Shown piece after piece: positions 1 to 10,451 of a stretch of DNA of 64,000 nt; position 1 is the first letter of the stretch; every line of letters starts with the position of its first letter. Under the pieces are notes generated by a model. It ran no database searches. It was given only the letters and a program-made list of their open reading frames with translations, and was not told the DNA's origin. The translations under genes and the position numbers were made by a program. This stretch comes from Brassica napus. Its lineage: Eukaryota; Streptophyta; Magnoliopsida; Brassicales; Brassicaceae. Where the stretch lies: the NCBI RefSeq assembly GCF_020379485.1, contig NC_063449.1:37135473-37199472 (forward strand), written 5' to 3'.

Positions 1-226
1 TGGATGACAATGAGCCTTGTGTAGAGATAAAAGAGTCTTAATAGGCCTTGAGAAACTAGAGTGCACTAGAGAGTTGCTCATGCTATTTGCTATGTTTCTT
101 TTAGGATGTTAGGTTGAAGGCTAGAAAGTGTCTCTTTCGGTTATGTGTTTCCATTTTCAATTCCCACCTCTTTAATTAATCTTGAATGTTTACTTGAGGA
201 CAAGTAAAGAACAAGTTTGGGGGAGT
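1..226 (+). mobile_element. 3' internal end of an Athila-like Gypsy retrotransposon
   Basis: This stretch lies directly before an LTR and ends in a purine-rich polypurine tract (AGTTTGGGGGAG, 214-225) immediately followed by TGATAT. The wording 'tacttgaggacaagtaaaga ... gtttgggggag' is typical of the region before the 3' LTR in Athila/Tat-clade Gypsy elements. The tract would prime plus-strand DNA synthesis. The coding part lies left of the window, so the element is cut by the window edge. No open frame is seen here. Confidence 0.75.
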
Positions 227-1730
227 TGATATCTTGCATATTTACATTGTTTTAATTATCATTTCTTGTGCATATTGGTCTTTTGGAATAGCATTGACGC
301 ATGATTAGGTTGCATTTCCATGCATTAGTCCTTATCGGGTGCTGGAGAGAGTTTCATGATGAACTTTGTGCCCCAAGGAGTGTTTTGATGCCAAAATAAT
401 GAAGATGAGTCGTTGAAGGCTCCTAGCGGCCAGGCGTAGCGGCAAAAGCTGGTCGCTACAGAAGATAGAGCTGAGGCGCCTAAGTATCGTAGCGGGAGTG
501 TGTAGCGGGTTAGAGAGACCGCTAGAATTGAAGCGCCTTCTGTAGCGGCCAGCCATAGCGACGTCGTGAGGTCGCTATGCGTTTAGGACTTAAAGGGCCT
601 TCTACAGCGGCCGGCCATAGCGACTTCACGAGGTCGCTATGCGTTCAAGACTTCGTAAAATTTCCCAAGTATCCTAGCGGCCACACGTAGCGGGCACGAC
701 AAGTCGCTATAGGCGTAGTGACCTCTGGTAGCGACCTTTTCTGGTCACTACAGAGAAAAACATTTGTTTTTCGGGTCAAACTCAGGCTTGTCGGGTTGAC
801 CCGGTTCGAGTTTTAGACATCTATAAACACCTTTAAGACCTAATCTGAGGGGAGAATCTCATTTTTCTCTCAAGAACATTGCCTCATTTGTAAAAAAGCT
901 TGAATCTTTATATCATATTCTAAGGAAGTTCTTAATTTTATATCTTGTTTCTCCTTCTCATAAACATGATGAGCCTTATCCATCATGGGTTTGAGGTTTC
1001 TCATGGAGATTAGAGAGTAAACACTCCTTGGATTCATGGGTTAAGGTAGATTAGGGTGATTAAGTGTAGATTTATGGTGTTTTATTGTAGATCCTTCTTA
1101 TTTCTTGCTTGTTCAGTGATCTTAATGCTATTTTAGAGTTGGCCTCTCTAAAATTGAGCTCTAGACATTTCATACCCGAAAGGTGTTTGATGAAATGTCT
1201 GAACCAACTCTCCTAAGCTTTTAACACTCTTTACCAAAGAGATTTGTTGTTAAAGGTGTTAAGATGGCTAATAGGCTTGATTTTAATGATTGTTTTGATA
1301 ATATTCAACCAAAGAGATTTGATGCTTGAGTTATCTTAGTGAATGAACATTCATCTAGAGATAGAGTTTGTTTAGGATTGTGTCTAATCCTAAGGTTGAT
1401 AGATTGATTGAAAGGTACCACCTTTAGATTGAAAATTGATCACTTTATATCAATTATCCTTACCATGGATCCATCCTTAGTATTTGATTGAATTCTTGCA
1501 CTTATTTCTTGATTGGATCTGAGATCACCTTGTTTATATTTCTAGGATATTAGTTTGTTACAAATCATCTATCTTCTTGTTTGCTTAGATTAGGAAGGTT
1601 TGTGTATTCTGGGTGTTATAAGTCTTTAGTTCTCTGTGGATTCGATCCTAAAATGCTACAATGACATACCATTCGATTGTGGTATTGTTGACACATTAGG
1701 TTAATTGGTGTGTGCTTAAACGCGTAATCA
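227..1730 (+). mobile_element. 3' LTR of an Athila-like Gypsy element
   Basis: The LTR starts with TGATATC right after the polypurine tract and ends in TAATCA at 1725-1730, a length of about 1.5 kb, usual for Athila LTRs. Its tail carries a 'ctgtggattcgatcc' phrase (1635-1650) that recurs as 'cctgtggattcgatcc' near the end of the second LTR at 20880-20896. A TATA box (ctataaac, 821-828) fits the LTR promoter. The part before the TATA box (about 425-750) is packed with TAGCGGCC, TAGCGACC and GGTCGCTA motifs, including two ~60-bp near-copies (541-650). Short ORFs inside the LTR are not genes. The 5' partner is outside the window, so a TSD cannot be tested. Confidence 0.8.
821..828 (+). promoter_or_regulatory. 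TATA box of the Athila-like LTR
   Basis: CTATAAAC lies about 590 bp into the LTR, downstream of the GC-rich TAGCGACC repeats, where the U3/R boundary is expected. Transcription would start roughly 30 bp downstream. The assignment is by motif and position only. Confidence 0.45.
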
Positions 1731-1777
1731 TGAGACTATGGATGAGATTCCCCAAGGCTCCGTACATTTGTAGGCTC

Positions 1778-2021
1778 CGACTGGTGACCTTTTCGGGAAC
1801 ACGAGGAACGAATAGGAAAATAACATATAGGAATAAAATTGCAGGAATGATAAAAATGTTTGTTCCTTATCAAGTTTAATAAGGAATGTTTTTGTTTTAT
1901 ATTTCTCTACAAAAAAAAAGAATGGGGAGGAACAAGAAGGAAAAACTATTCCTTGTAAAAGGTGATTTTTTGGGAATGATAAGGAATTCAGTGTTCTCTT
2001 TCGTTCCTTGGTCACCATTCA
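1778..2021. mobile_element. Small MITE-like element with TGGTGACC ends
   Basis: ACTGGTGACC near 1779-1788 is matched in inverted orientation by GGTCACCATT at 2010-2019, and the inner flanks share an AGGAACGAA motif (1803-1811 and, inverted, near 2001-2009). The ~240-bp AT-rich interior has no coding potential. This resembles a short non-autonomous DNA transposon. No clean TSD was found, so boundaries and superfamily are uncertain. Confidence 0.35.
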
Positions 2022-3712
2022 AAGTTAGTATATTTGATTTTAAATGCTATTATTAGATTTTAAAAGCTATTATTAGATTTTGACAAGTGCAAGATAAATA
2101 TTAAATTTTTATTTAATCGGATGTCAGATATAATTAACATTTGAATTTAAAACTTCGAATTTTGAAGTCTATAAATAAGATTTTTTTGTATTTTGGTAAA
2201 TAAGTCCTAGATCCCTCTCTTTAAAGTAAATACAGACTTGTAGAATAAGATAGAATATTTACAAAATTTACATTATTTTCCTTATATATTAGTTGAGAAG
2301 CATTACAATATTATTTGATGACCACATGTCATCATTACGATGATTCTTAAAGTCTATAGAAAAATAGGTTGGTCGATCTAAACACATGTTATATTTTTTA
2401 TTAAACTAACTATCAAACTAATTAGTAGTGTACAAAAGAATATTCTCAATTCTTTCTTTAAATAAAAACTGCAAAATTATTTAATATGATTAACATATAT
2501 ATGATAATTAATGATTATGAATAATAGTGATTTAATAACAATTTTTGTATTCTCTCACCTTTTTATTTAATTTTATATTATTAAAAGAAATTAAACAATT
2601 ACATTAACCATAGAATAAAAATAACTATATACTAATGATCATAATCATATCAATATGAAGTCTCATTTAATAGATATTCATATTATATATATATATATAT
2701 ATATTAATATCATTTAAATTAAACTATATACCATATAAAAATACATAAATATGTAAATTTAAAATTTTGCATTGAAAAAGTATTGAGACATTAATATTTT
2801 AATTTTGAAATTTACATTAAAATTTTTGTGATTAATGGTTTAAATCATATGAGTAGAAAGTCTCAATAGAAATATTTATATTAAAATATATTATATATTT
2901 TTTGTCAATATCTTTGAAATTTAATTATATATCATATAAAATAAATAAAATGATTGTTTTGATTTATTTATCCAAATAATTATTGTAAATAAAACAAGAG
3001 GTATTGATATATTGGAAATGCTCTTCTTAAATTATTACTAGTTGTTAGTCAAGTAACCTTAAAGACAACAATGCACGTAAATCCTCACACTTGGTAGTCT
3101 CTGACTATCTTTCTGGAGCATCAGTAGCCTTGTGAATAATTATTCACAGAGTGGCGGTCCCAGAAATTATTTAAACCTGGGTCAAAATTAATGGATCTTA
3201 ACTGTGTAAGTAAAAGAGAAAATAAACGGAAGTAAAAATAGGGTGTAAAGAGAATTAGAACCCAGGTTAAGGGGTATCAGTCATAGGAAAAAGAACCATC
3301 AAAACTGATAAATTTCTATTTTTTAAGCGTAACAAAGCTATTTCTTATATCTAAGGTGTCTCGGTTGACACCCCTTCTATGCCCGTGGGTCCGCCTATCA
3401 TAGGAGTTCGTGAAACCATCAATTACAAAAATATTAGGAGAAGGGAGGTGTCTTGAACAGCACGTTACCCCTTTGAGTTTTGGACCTGATAAACCATGGG
3501 CTCTGCACGAAGAGTCAGGGATGTCTCTGGACTCTCTGGGCAAGCGATTAAGCTTGTTGGCTCTGGAGGTAAGTACTTGTTTATTTTAAAATCTTAAGCC
3601 AAAATATTTTCTTACGCCATAAAAGCTGGAGTCGTTTCTCTCACTCGAGCTTTCTTTACAGAGAGCTTAAATATCCTGTTAGGGGTTTTAGATGTTTCTT
3701 TTCGATGGACCA
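2022..3712. other. Intergenic AT-rich stretch with no recognised gene
   Basis: Strongly AT-rich sequence with an (AT)n microsatellite at about 2684-2705. The less AT-rich part, 3100-3700, has a 75-codon minus-strand ORF without recognisable domains or plausible gene structure. I see no gene, RNA or clear transposon terminus here. Confidence 0.5.
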
Positions 3713-3957
3713 AGAGCATCATTATCCCAGAAATCTCATTTAGAGTTTCTTAATTTTTTTTTTTTTTCGAATTTAGAAAAAAAAATTAAAAACGAACCAA
3801 TCGCGGACCGTCACGTGTCAGTAGAGCCCGAAAACAGATTAAAAAACCTTTAAAGACCGACTACTATTTGATAGTTTTGGTAACCGGTTTCTTAAAAAAA
3901 ATATGCGGGACCCACACGCTAAAAACCCCTCTAGTATCTTTGGATAAAGATGCTCTT
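3712..3957. mobile_element. MITE with AAGAGCATC terminal inverted repeats
   Basis: The left end AAGAGCATCATTATCC (3712-3727) and the inverted right end (GGATAAAGATGCTCTT, 3942-3957) match at 15 of 16 positions. The ~245-bp interior contains poly-T/poly-A tracts and no ORF. Short high-identity terminal inverted repeats with no coding capacity define a MITE; the GAGCATC start would fit a PIF/Harbinger-type family. A TSD is not visible, so the superfamily is a guess. It ends 27 bp before the TSD of the MULE on its right. Confidence 0.55.
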
Positions 3958-4146
3958 ATATCAGCCCCAGTACAGCATCTACGATATTTCTTGGGAAAAT
4001 TGCCAAATATCACTCACAACTTGATTTCAATCACAAAGGTTAACCCAAACTTGAATCAAATGCAAAAGTAACCTAAAAGGCTATTGAAATTACAACCAAC
4101 CCCTTGTGAACAAACAAAAAAACCGAATTTTTTTTACGTTTCTAAC

Positions 4147-4232
4147 CCCCGTAAGTCGTCTGCTCAGACGACTTTCCAGTAAGTCGTCCAGACGACTTTC
4201 CAGGAAGTCGTCCAGACGACTTATCTGGACTA
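4147..4232. repeat. Palindromic AAGTCGTC/GACGACTT repeats (5' flank)
   Basis: Several alternating direct and inverted copies of AAGTCGTC and GACGACTT lie in under 90 bp, forming short hairpin-capable palindromes. The same motif recurs at 4567-4622, in two introns of the downstream gene and 3' of it, always outside the coding exons. Confidence 0.75.
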
Positions 4233-4566
4233 GTTTTACTTAGAAATAATTTAAAAATTTTGTAAAAAATATTTTGATAAGCGAAAAATTGAAATCATGT
4301 AATTAACATATGTTTTAAGAGATATAAATTAAGATATAATAAAAGTTAATTGTTTTCAACATAGATGAGTGAAAGTAGTGAGTCATGATATTCTTTGGTT
4401 TAGGTTTTGCCAACATATGTTGTAGTATTGTATGTGTTCTTAGGGTTAGATTTTGGAATGCATAAATGTGTTTTTGAAAACTTTAAAATTTACCTAAGTG
4501 TTTTTAATTATGTGTATAGTAAACACTATTTAAGTATAACTACGGGTTTATAACGTGGTTAGTTAC

Positions 4567-4622
4567 TAGTAAGTCGTCTGATGTACAGTATTCAACAGAC
4601 GACTTACTACTAAGTCGTCCAA
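4567..4622. repeat. Palindromic AAGTCGTC repeats upstream of the DUF1985 promoter
   Basis: AAGTCGTCTG and its inverse CAGACGACTT bracket about 20 bp, followed by another AAGTCGTCC. This is the same family as the arrays at 4147, 5002, 6024 and 7378. It sits about 65-120 bp upstream of a TATA box. Confidence 0.65.
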
Positions 4623-4684
4623 ACCGGACCAAACCTTTAATTTTACAATGTACTTTTAAACCTAACCGGATTATTTACCGGCCA

Positions 4685-4693
4685 TATATAAGG
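4685..4693 (+). promoter_or_regulatory. TATA box of the MULE-borne gene
   Basis: TATATAAGG occurs about 30 bp upstream of a pyrimidine-rich leader with TCTCTC and CCG-rich tracts (4720-4940) that looks like a plant 5' UTR. The leader is followed by a good donor (GTAAGT at 4942) and an acceptor (TTGCAG ending 5158), giving a 5' UTR intron. Inferred from position and motif. Confidence 0.45.
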
Positions 4694-5001
4694 TGTTTTT
4701 TTTTCACTGTTTATCAAAAATCAGAAGCCATTTCTCTCAAAGGCGATTTCGAAGGTGATTTCCGTCGATTCTCTCTAATCCATCGTTCTCATCGTTCTCA
4801 TCGTTCTCACCGCCGGTTATCTCTCCGCCGTTATCACCGTCGTTCTCACCACCGTTCTCACAGCCGCTTCCTCTATTTAAGATCCGAGAGGAAACCCTAG
4901 CGCGCATTCTCTCAGAGGCGTCTCGTTGAACTCCGCCGCTGGTAAGTTATATCTCTTACTGTCGTGTGATTGATTGAGGAAAAGATGAACATAAAACTGG
5001 A

Positions 5002-5121
5002 AGTCTTGGAAGACTTATAATTAAGTCGTCTGGGAAGTCTTCCAGCTGGAAGACTTTCCAGACGACTTAATTATAAGTCTTTCAGCTGGAAAACTTGCCA
5101 GACGACTTAATTATAAGTCTT
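5002..5121. repeat. Palindromic AAGTCGTC/GACGACTT repeats in the 5' UTR intron
   Basis: Tandem units of roughly 30-50 bp combine TTATAATTAAGTCGTC with GGAAGACTT and its inverse. They lie wholly inside the predicted intron 4942-5158. Confidence 0.7.
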
Positions 5122-5168
5122 TGATTGTTTGAGATGGTTGTCTTTGATTGTTTTGCAGGCAAAAAAAA

Positions 5169-7325
5169 ATGGAGATGCCAGAACTCCCCCGTAGGATATA
5201 TACATTAGGGGAAGAGCCCCCCGCAGTGCATAGGATTTTGTATCATACTTGTTGGACGTTGCATGTTGCTTTAAAGAAAGCTCTTCATGATGACGAATAT
5301 GAAGAGCTGAAGGAGTCGAAGTTGGGAGTCTTCATCAAGTTCCAAGAGCTGGGATTTGATTGGGGTTCAAGGCTGGTTCACTACATGCTCGGTTTCCAGC
5401 TGCACATAAAGAAGAAGTATGAGCTGTGGAGTCTCGTTGGTCCAGAACCTGTGAGGTTTTCACTGTTAGAGTTTGAACACCTCACTGGTCTAAACTGCGA
5501 GTACACCGAGGACATTGAGAGACCTCACTCTGTTGTTACAAAGGAGTTGACTTCTTTTTGGGAGATGCTGGGAGTTCATGTAGAAGCAGGGCCATCTACT
5601 CAGGAGATAATAGCAGCACTTGAGAGATGCGAAGGGTGGTCTCCGGATGATCGCAAGCGGCTCGCGTACCTTGCCATCTTCACTGGATACATTGAAGGGA
5701 GAAATTATTCAACCCCTACTCGGGTTAGTCTGGCAAGGCTAGTGATGGAGCTAGAACGGTTTGAGAATTATCCATGGGGGAGAGTCGCGTTTAAGGTGCT
5801 GATGAACTCTGTGAAGGGCAGAGATATTTCGGGTTGTTACACTATTAATGGGTTTGCGCAAGCTCTCCAGGTCTGGGTGTACACAGCTCTTCCGGAATTG
5901 GGTGCTACTTTTGGTAATTCTCTCCCAAACAATCCGCCTCCCCCGATACTGGCTTACAAGGATCGCAAAGGACGCAGACAGTTTAAAGAGGCTATCCTCA
6001 GTCAGGTATTTACTTCAATCTGGACGACTTTGCAGAAAACTTATAATTAAGTCGTCTGATAAGTCTTCCAATTAGACGACTTAGTAGAAGACTTATAATT
6101 AAGTCGTCTGGAAAGTCTTCCAGCTGGATGACTTAGTAGACGACTTATAATTAAGTCGTCTGTAAAGTCTTCCAGCTGGAAGACTTAGTAGAAGACTTAT
6201 AATTAAGTAGTCTGGATAGTCTTCCCAGACGACTTAATTATAAGGCTTCTACTAAGTCATCCAGCTGGAAGACTTTCCAGACGACTTAATTATAAGTCGT
6301 CTGTGAAGTCTTTTCTTTCCATCTTTCTTAATCTGTCAAATATCTAAGTTCATATCTTCTATTTACTGCAGACTAGGGTGATCAACTTTGTTCAAAAGAA
6401 CACTGGTGAAATGTTTCCAAAATGGGAGTTTGATGTTGAGGACCCGCTCGCGGAGAACATAACTAAACTCATGCTTGTGAAGAAACCGTGGAAGTGGACC
6501 ATGGATTGCTGGGAAGTCACCGGTACTTGGGTCAATACAAAGTCGGCGTTGTGAGTCCAGCGAAGAAAAAGGTAGTGAAGGAAGACAGTCCAAGACCTCG
6601 GAAGAAAGCTCGTAAAGAGGCACCTGCTGAAGCTAGTGAAGAGGAAGCTGCAGAGGCTAGTGAAGAGGCAGCTGCAGAGGCTAGTGAAGAGGTGACTACG
6701 ACTGTTGGTGGTTTGACCAAAGAGGATATTAAAACCATGTTCAAGGACATAGCTGATGCCACGAGGGAAGAGTTTGGGACGTGCCTTAAGGAGATCAAGT
6801 ATCTGTCGGAAAGGGTGGAAGTTGTGGAGAAGAAGGTTGGTATTACCACAAAACGGAAAGGGACATCATCTCAAAACAGTACATCTCCACCTAAACCGAC
6901 GCTCGAACCCGGGGTTAGTAACAAATCCTTGGATTTTATATATGTATTTTGTTTCATGTTTGAAGACACTCATTGGTTATTATTGTATAAACCCATCTTG
7001 TATATTGCAGAGTGAAAGTGTCAATGGGACGAACGCGGAAAGGAAGAGCTTGGCGGAAGATAAAGGTCCAGATGTGCCCGCAGATGTGCCCGCAGCTGTG
7101 CCCGCAGATGCTAGTTCCTCGGAAGATAAAGCTCCAGAACCGAGCCTTGTTCTATTGGACAAAAATCAATCCACTGTTTCAAATTTACAGAAGGAGGATG
7201 CTAGATATCTAGAAAAGAGGGATGTTGCGAACAAGGAAACTTGCCCGATCACAGAAATCTCCTTATACGGCAAACAGGACGGCCAGAGTGATCATTTCAA
7301 ACAGAAAGCTTTATCCAGGCTATAA
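5169..7325 (+). pseudogene. DUF1985 family gene, frameshifted and lacking the Ulp1 peptidase domain
   Basis: Three coding exons are predicted: 5169-6005, 6372-6913 and 7011-7325. The start is the ATG at 5169, just after the intron acceptor at 5158; the ATG at 5148 would lie in the intron. Exon 1 encodes a DUF1985 domain ('ELGFDWGSRLVHYMLGFQL', 'FSLLEFEHLTGLNC', 'RLAYLAIFTGYIEG'). Exon 2 begins in frame but reaches TGA at 6550-6552; one frame over, the expected lysine/glutamate/alanine-rich linker ('VVSPAKKKVVKED', EASEE repeats) continues, so a one-base indel near 6540-6550 breaks the gene. Exon 3 encodes a disordered P-A-D-V-rich segment and ends at TAA. The C48 (Ulp1-like) cysteine peptidase normally downstream in this family is missing. 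A small alternative splice could in principle bypass the frameshift. Probably a decayed MULE passenger gene. Confidence 0.65.
6024..6305. repeat. Large palindromic AAGTCGTC/GACGACTT array in intron 2
   Basis: About 280 bp of near-tandem units, each an AAGTCGTCTG...AAGTCTTCCAGCTGGAAGACTT-type arrangement with internal dyad symmetry around AGCTGG. The array fills most of the intron 6006-6371 between two good splice sites. Transcripts through it would fold into multiple hairpins. Confidence 0.8.
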
Positions 7326-7377
7326 TCCTTTTGCACCAATTGACACAATTCGGTCAAATGCAAAACTAACCAATTTA

Positions 7378-7530
7378 TCCTAGACGACTTATCAGTAAGT
7401 CGTCTAGGGTAGTCTCTAGATTTTTTTTTAACAAACAAAGATGACGACTTAAAAGTAAGTCGTCCGTTTGACCAGAAGACTTACGGGTAAGTCTTCTACA
7501 GCCAGACTACTTACGGGTAAGTTTTCTACA
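7378..7530. repeat. Palindromic AAGTCGTC repeats, 3' flank of the DUF1985 gene
   Basis: Degenerate copies (GACGACTTATCAGTAAGTCGTC and AAGACTTACGGGTAAGTCTT types) follow the stop codon at 7325. The motif family therefore lies on both sides of and inside the gene, but not in the exons. Confidence 0.65.
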
Positions 7531-8053
7531 CAAATAGATCTGAAAAAAATTTCAGTTTCATACCTTAAACTAGTGAGATGACTTCCTTAGCACACAGAGT
7601 CTTCTCCAACCACCTACAATCTCAAACGAAAGTAACCCACCAAGAATAGTATGCTTGAATGGCTCTATAAACCATAAAAAAAATTTGAATCAAAAGCTTG
7701 AGTTTTTTGGATGAATATGGAGGCAAAGTGAAAGAGATGTTGTTTTTAGTTCATAACAAGTGAGAAAGATAGAGTGTAAATCGATTTTAGGTGCATTAAA
7801 AGCTTCAAATTGGTTGTTCATGGTGGTTGGGGTATTGATGACAATGACAATCTTGTAATTACTTGAAGATGATGAGGGTGAGAGAGTAAAAATGTCATTT
7901 TCGGAAAAAAAAATAAAAAAAATGTGATGGCATTTTCGTGAATATCATGAACTTGTGGGGTGAATAGGACAAAAAAACATCCAAAAAAACATGGATTAGT
8001 TTTAGGTTTGACTTTGAGTTTTGAGTAAATCTTGCAAAAAAACCCTATTTCTT

Positions 8054-9135
8054 TGGTCATATATACTGTTTGAGCTGCCCGTGGCCATGGACTAAACCCA
8101 CTAAAACATAGAGTTTGTTTCCTAAATTTATAAAATTTGTTTGGAAGAAAACCTCTACTAATTCTTCCAACTTTTAAAAAGATCTTTAACATATCCAAAA
8201 TTTATGAATTTAGTAAAGAATTTTTATTTTGAATATAAACTAAGAGGTTTGTATTTTGAATATAAACTACGAGTGTTAATCATTGTAAAACTTTAACCAA
8301 ACTAAACACAAGCCTGTAATTCTACTTTAATTATTTCAGAGTCGGCCCTGCGTTTGAAAGACATGGCATATAGCATGATAGTCAAATTATTGAATAGTGG
8401 ATAATCTTAGCTAAACAAAATTTCTGTAGAGATGTAAACAAATTAAGTTGGGTATAGTAGTTTTTTATCCAAAGTAAGGGATTACTAAATAGAGTTGCAT
8501 TTTACTCTACTTTTTTTTTTTTTTGTAACATTTTAATCTACTATGTTCTTCCAAAATATAGAAATGCTAGGTTTTACTTTAAATATAGGTGAATGATTTT
8601 TTTATCTAAATATAGAAGAAAATGGTTTCTCTATTTTAAAGTAAGAAAAAAAAGTAGGTTAGAGAATACTATTTTTATACTAGCATTTGAAAGCGAATAT
8701 AAATTCATTTTAATGAAATTTTAGTTTTCTGGTTATATATCTTTGCACCTGAGTCTTGACCTACATGATGTTGAATGCTCTAGCAAAGTACTAGGCCACA
8801 TGCTCTTAGGTAAAAGGGGAAAATAGTTGTTTTGCTGAATCTAAAAGTAGAAAGAATGATCTCTCTCACAAGTACGTAACTTTTATATTAACTACGTACG
8901 TATACGGATACCGGAGAATGAATTTTTAAAATTGGTTACAACCACGAGGGTGAAGAAAAAGTTGGTTGATAAAAGGACGACAACTAACCACATAATAAAC
9001 CATAGATTAAAATCAAAAACAAGAGGTTGATTGTAAACCTTGTTCTTTTAGACGACCAAAAGCTAAAGGCATTTTGTGAGTCACGAGAGCCTCACGTGCA
9101 GCTCCACTCTCCATGTTCGACGACTTCGCTGTAAT
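8054..9135. other. Intergenic stretch, no recognised gene
   Basis: AT-rich sequence with a poly-T tract at about 8511-8524. A GAGTCGGCCCTG motif at 8340-8351 resembles the GAGCCGGCCCT motif at 18136 and may be a remnant of a hAT-like or retroposed end. No ORF with a recognisable domain was seen. Confidence 0.4.
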
Positions 9136-10073
9136 TAACCCATGTTGGGGAACTCGCTAGGCGCTACGCGTGCTGCGCACCAACTCCTAGCGATTTATTG
9201 AAAAAGCGGAAAAAAATCGGGGAGTACGCGGAAAGGAATTTTATGTATTTTAACATGTATAATACCTTATTTATACATATAATACAAGTTAGTACATGTT
9301 TATGTAACAAATTTTGTTACTTCCAATGTTAATATATTTGATGTTTTGCATTGATATTATAGCTTTGGTTCATCAACTCGTATATACACTAATACACGAT
9401 GTACCAAGTATTCTCATCAAGTCTATCGGTTTTGATATAAATGATGCTTAAATTATCATTACAAGATTTCCAAGATCAAATATTATGACCCACCACAATT
9501 TGATTACCAGTGAAATTCAACCAATGGAGGTTTATAATAAACTGATACTTTAAAACAAGAGCCTCTTAAAACAAAGTCGATCCCACAAAAGAGATAATAA
9601 TAAAACTATAATGTAGCTTTTGGTTGATAAATGGCATTAGTTTAGTCATGCACAAAAATGGTGAACAAATACACCTTGTTTTGACAGATAGAAGACGAGT
9701 TTAATTTGTCTAAAAAAAGTCAAACAGAAATAAAATTAAAGAAAAAATACAAAAATTCCAGAACTATTTTCTCTCACATCGGTAAACAAAGCGCATGTGA
9801 GAAGTTTGAGTGTCTACAAATACATCTATCTCTTCTAACTTTGAAATTGCATCGTGGGCTTTGCTTTAAGAAAGCCCAAGTCATGTCAAAAGTTAAAATT
9901 AGTCGGTCAATAATTGGTAAAGATCCGATTAATTGAGTTAGGCGGTTAATTGTGCGGTGGCCGATTTATTGACCCGATTAGGTCTTAATCGCCGCGGCAC
10001 TCACCCGCGAACGCCTAGGTGGCCGATTCTACGGCTAGGCACCCGCGTTTTTGAACAGGGGCTGTAACCAATG
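9136..10073. mobile_element. Non-autonomous DNA transposon candidate with 9-bp flanking repeat
   Basis: TAACCCATG (9136-9144) and TAACCAATG (10065-10073) flank a 920-bp segment and match at 8 of 9 positions. Its outer parts are GC-rich and relate to each other (GCTAGGCG, CTACGCG, CCTAGCG on the left; CGCCTAGG, GGCTAGGC on the right), while the middle is AT-rich. This is the usual layout of hAT-like or MULE-like non-autonomous elements. The extreme termini (TTGGGGAAC and GAACAGGGGCTG) are only weakly inverted, so the superfamily is open. Confidence 0.5.
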
Positions 10074-10207
10074 ACAACAGCGCGTAAACCACATCAAACC
10101 ACACCTAGCTTTACATGGTTAATTGTGTATCTAATTATTTAATTAACTTCAATCTTTAATGTTAACTGTGATATAGCGGTAAGATATGACTTCCTAATGT
10201 TAATTAC

Positions 10208-10445
10208 TCCCTCCTTTGCTGAAATAGGATTTTTTAGATTTATTTTTTATTCCAAAATGATAGATTTTCTAGAATTTTAAAGTATTTGTGGTAGTTAATA
10301 TTGATAAATTGTATACTTCTAAAAAAAAAATTGAATTGGTTAATACTATTAATTGATTGTTATTGAAAGATGTATAATAAAATAACAATAAATTTAATTT
10401 TGAACATTCATTATATTTATAATATACGTGAATACTCTAAAAAAA
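10208..10445. mobile_element. Possible truncated Stowaway-like MITE
   Basis: A TA dinucleotide followed by CTCCCTCCTTTGCTG (10208-10222) matches the left terminus of CTCCCTCCG-type MITEs seen elsewhere in the window. The matching right end was not found, so this is a truncated copy or a chance match. Confidence 0.3.
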
Positions 10446-10451
10446 CTTTAC

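Larger units (their letters stand above)
3985..8053 (+). mobile_element. MULE (Kaonashi-like) carrying a DUF1985 gene, with 8-bp TSD
   Basis: The direct repeat TATTTCTT flanks the element (3985-3992 and 8046-8053; the ninth base differs, G/T). The element (3993-8045) starts GGGAAAATTGCCAA and its inverted right end reads GGGTTTTTTTGCAA, so the outermost ~14 bases form a degenerate terminal inverted repeat. A 9-bp TSD with one decayed base fits Mutator-like elements. The cargo is a DUF1985-family gene (5169-7325), a family known from Brassicaceae MULEs that normally also encode an Ulp1-like C48 peptidase (Kaonashi). No transposase (MURA) is present, so it is non-autonomous. Palindromic AAGTCGTC/GACGACTT arrays fill its non-coding parts. 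Confidence 0.65.

Noticed and set aside
332..556. 74-codon minus-strand ORF in the first LTR
   Set aside because: Lies wholly in the GC-rich LTR repeat array; no domain, and the region is explained by the LTR.
7818..8198. 126-codon minus-strand ORF across the right MULE border
   Set aside because: Crosses the element's TSD, rich in F/K/L as expected of AT-rich DNA, with no recognisable domain.
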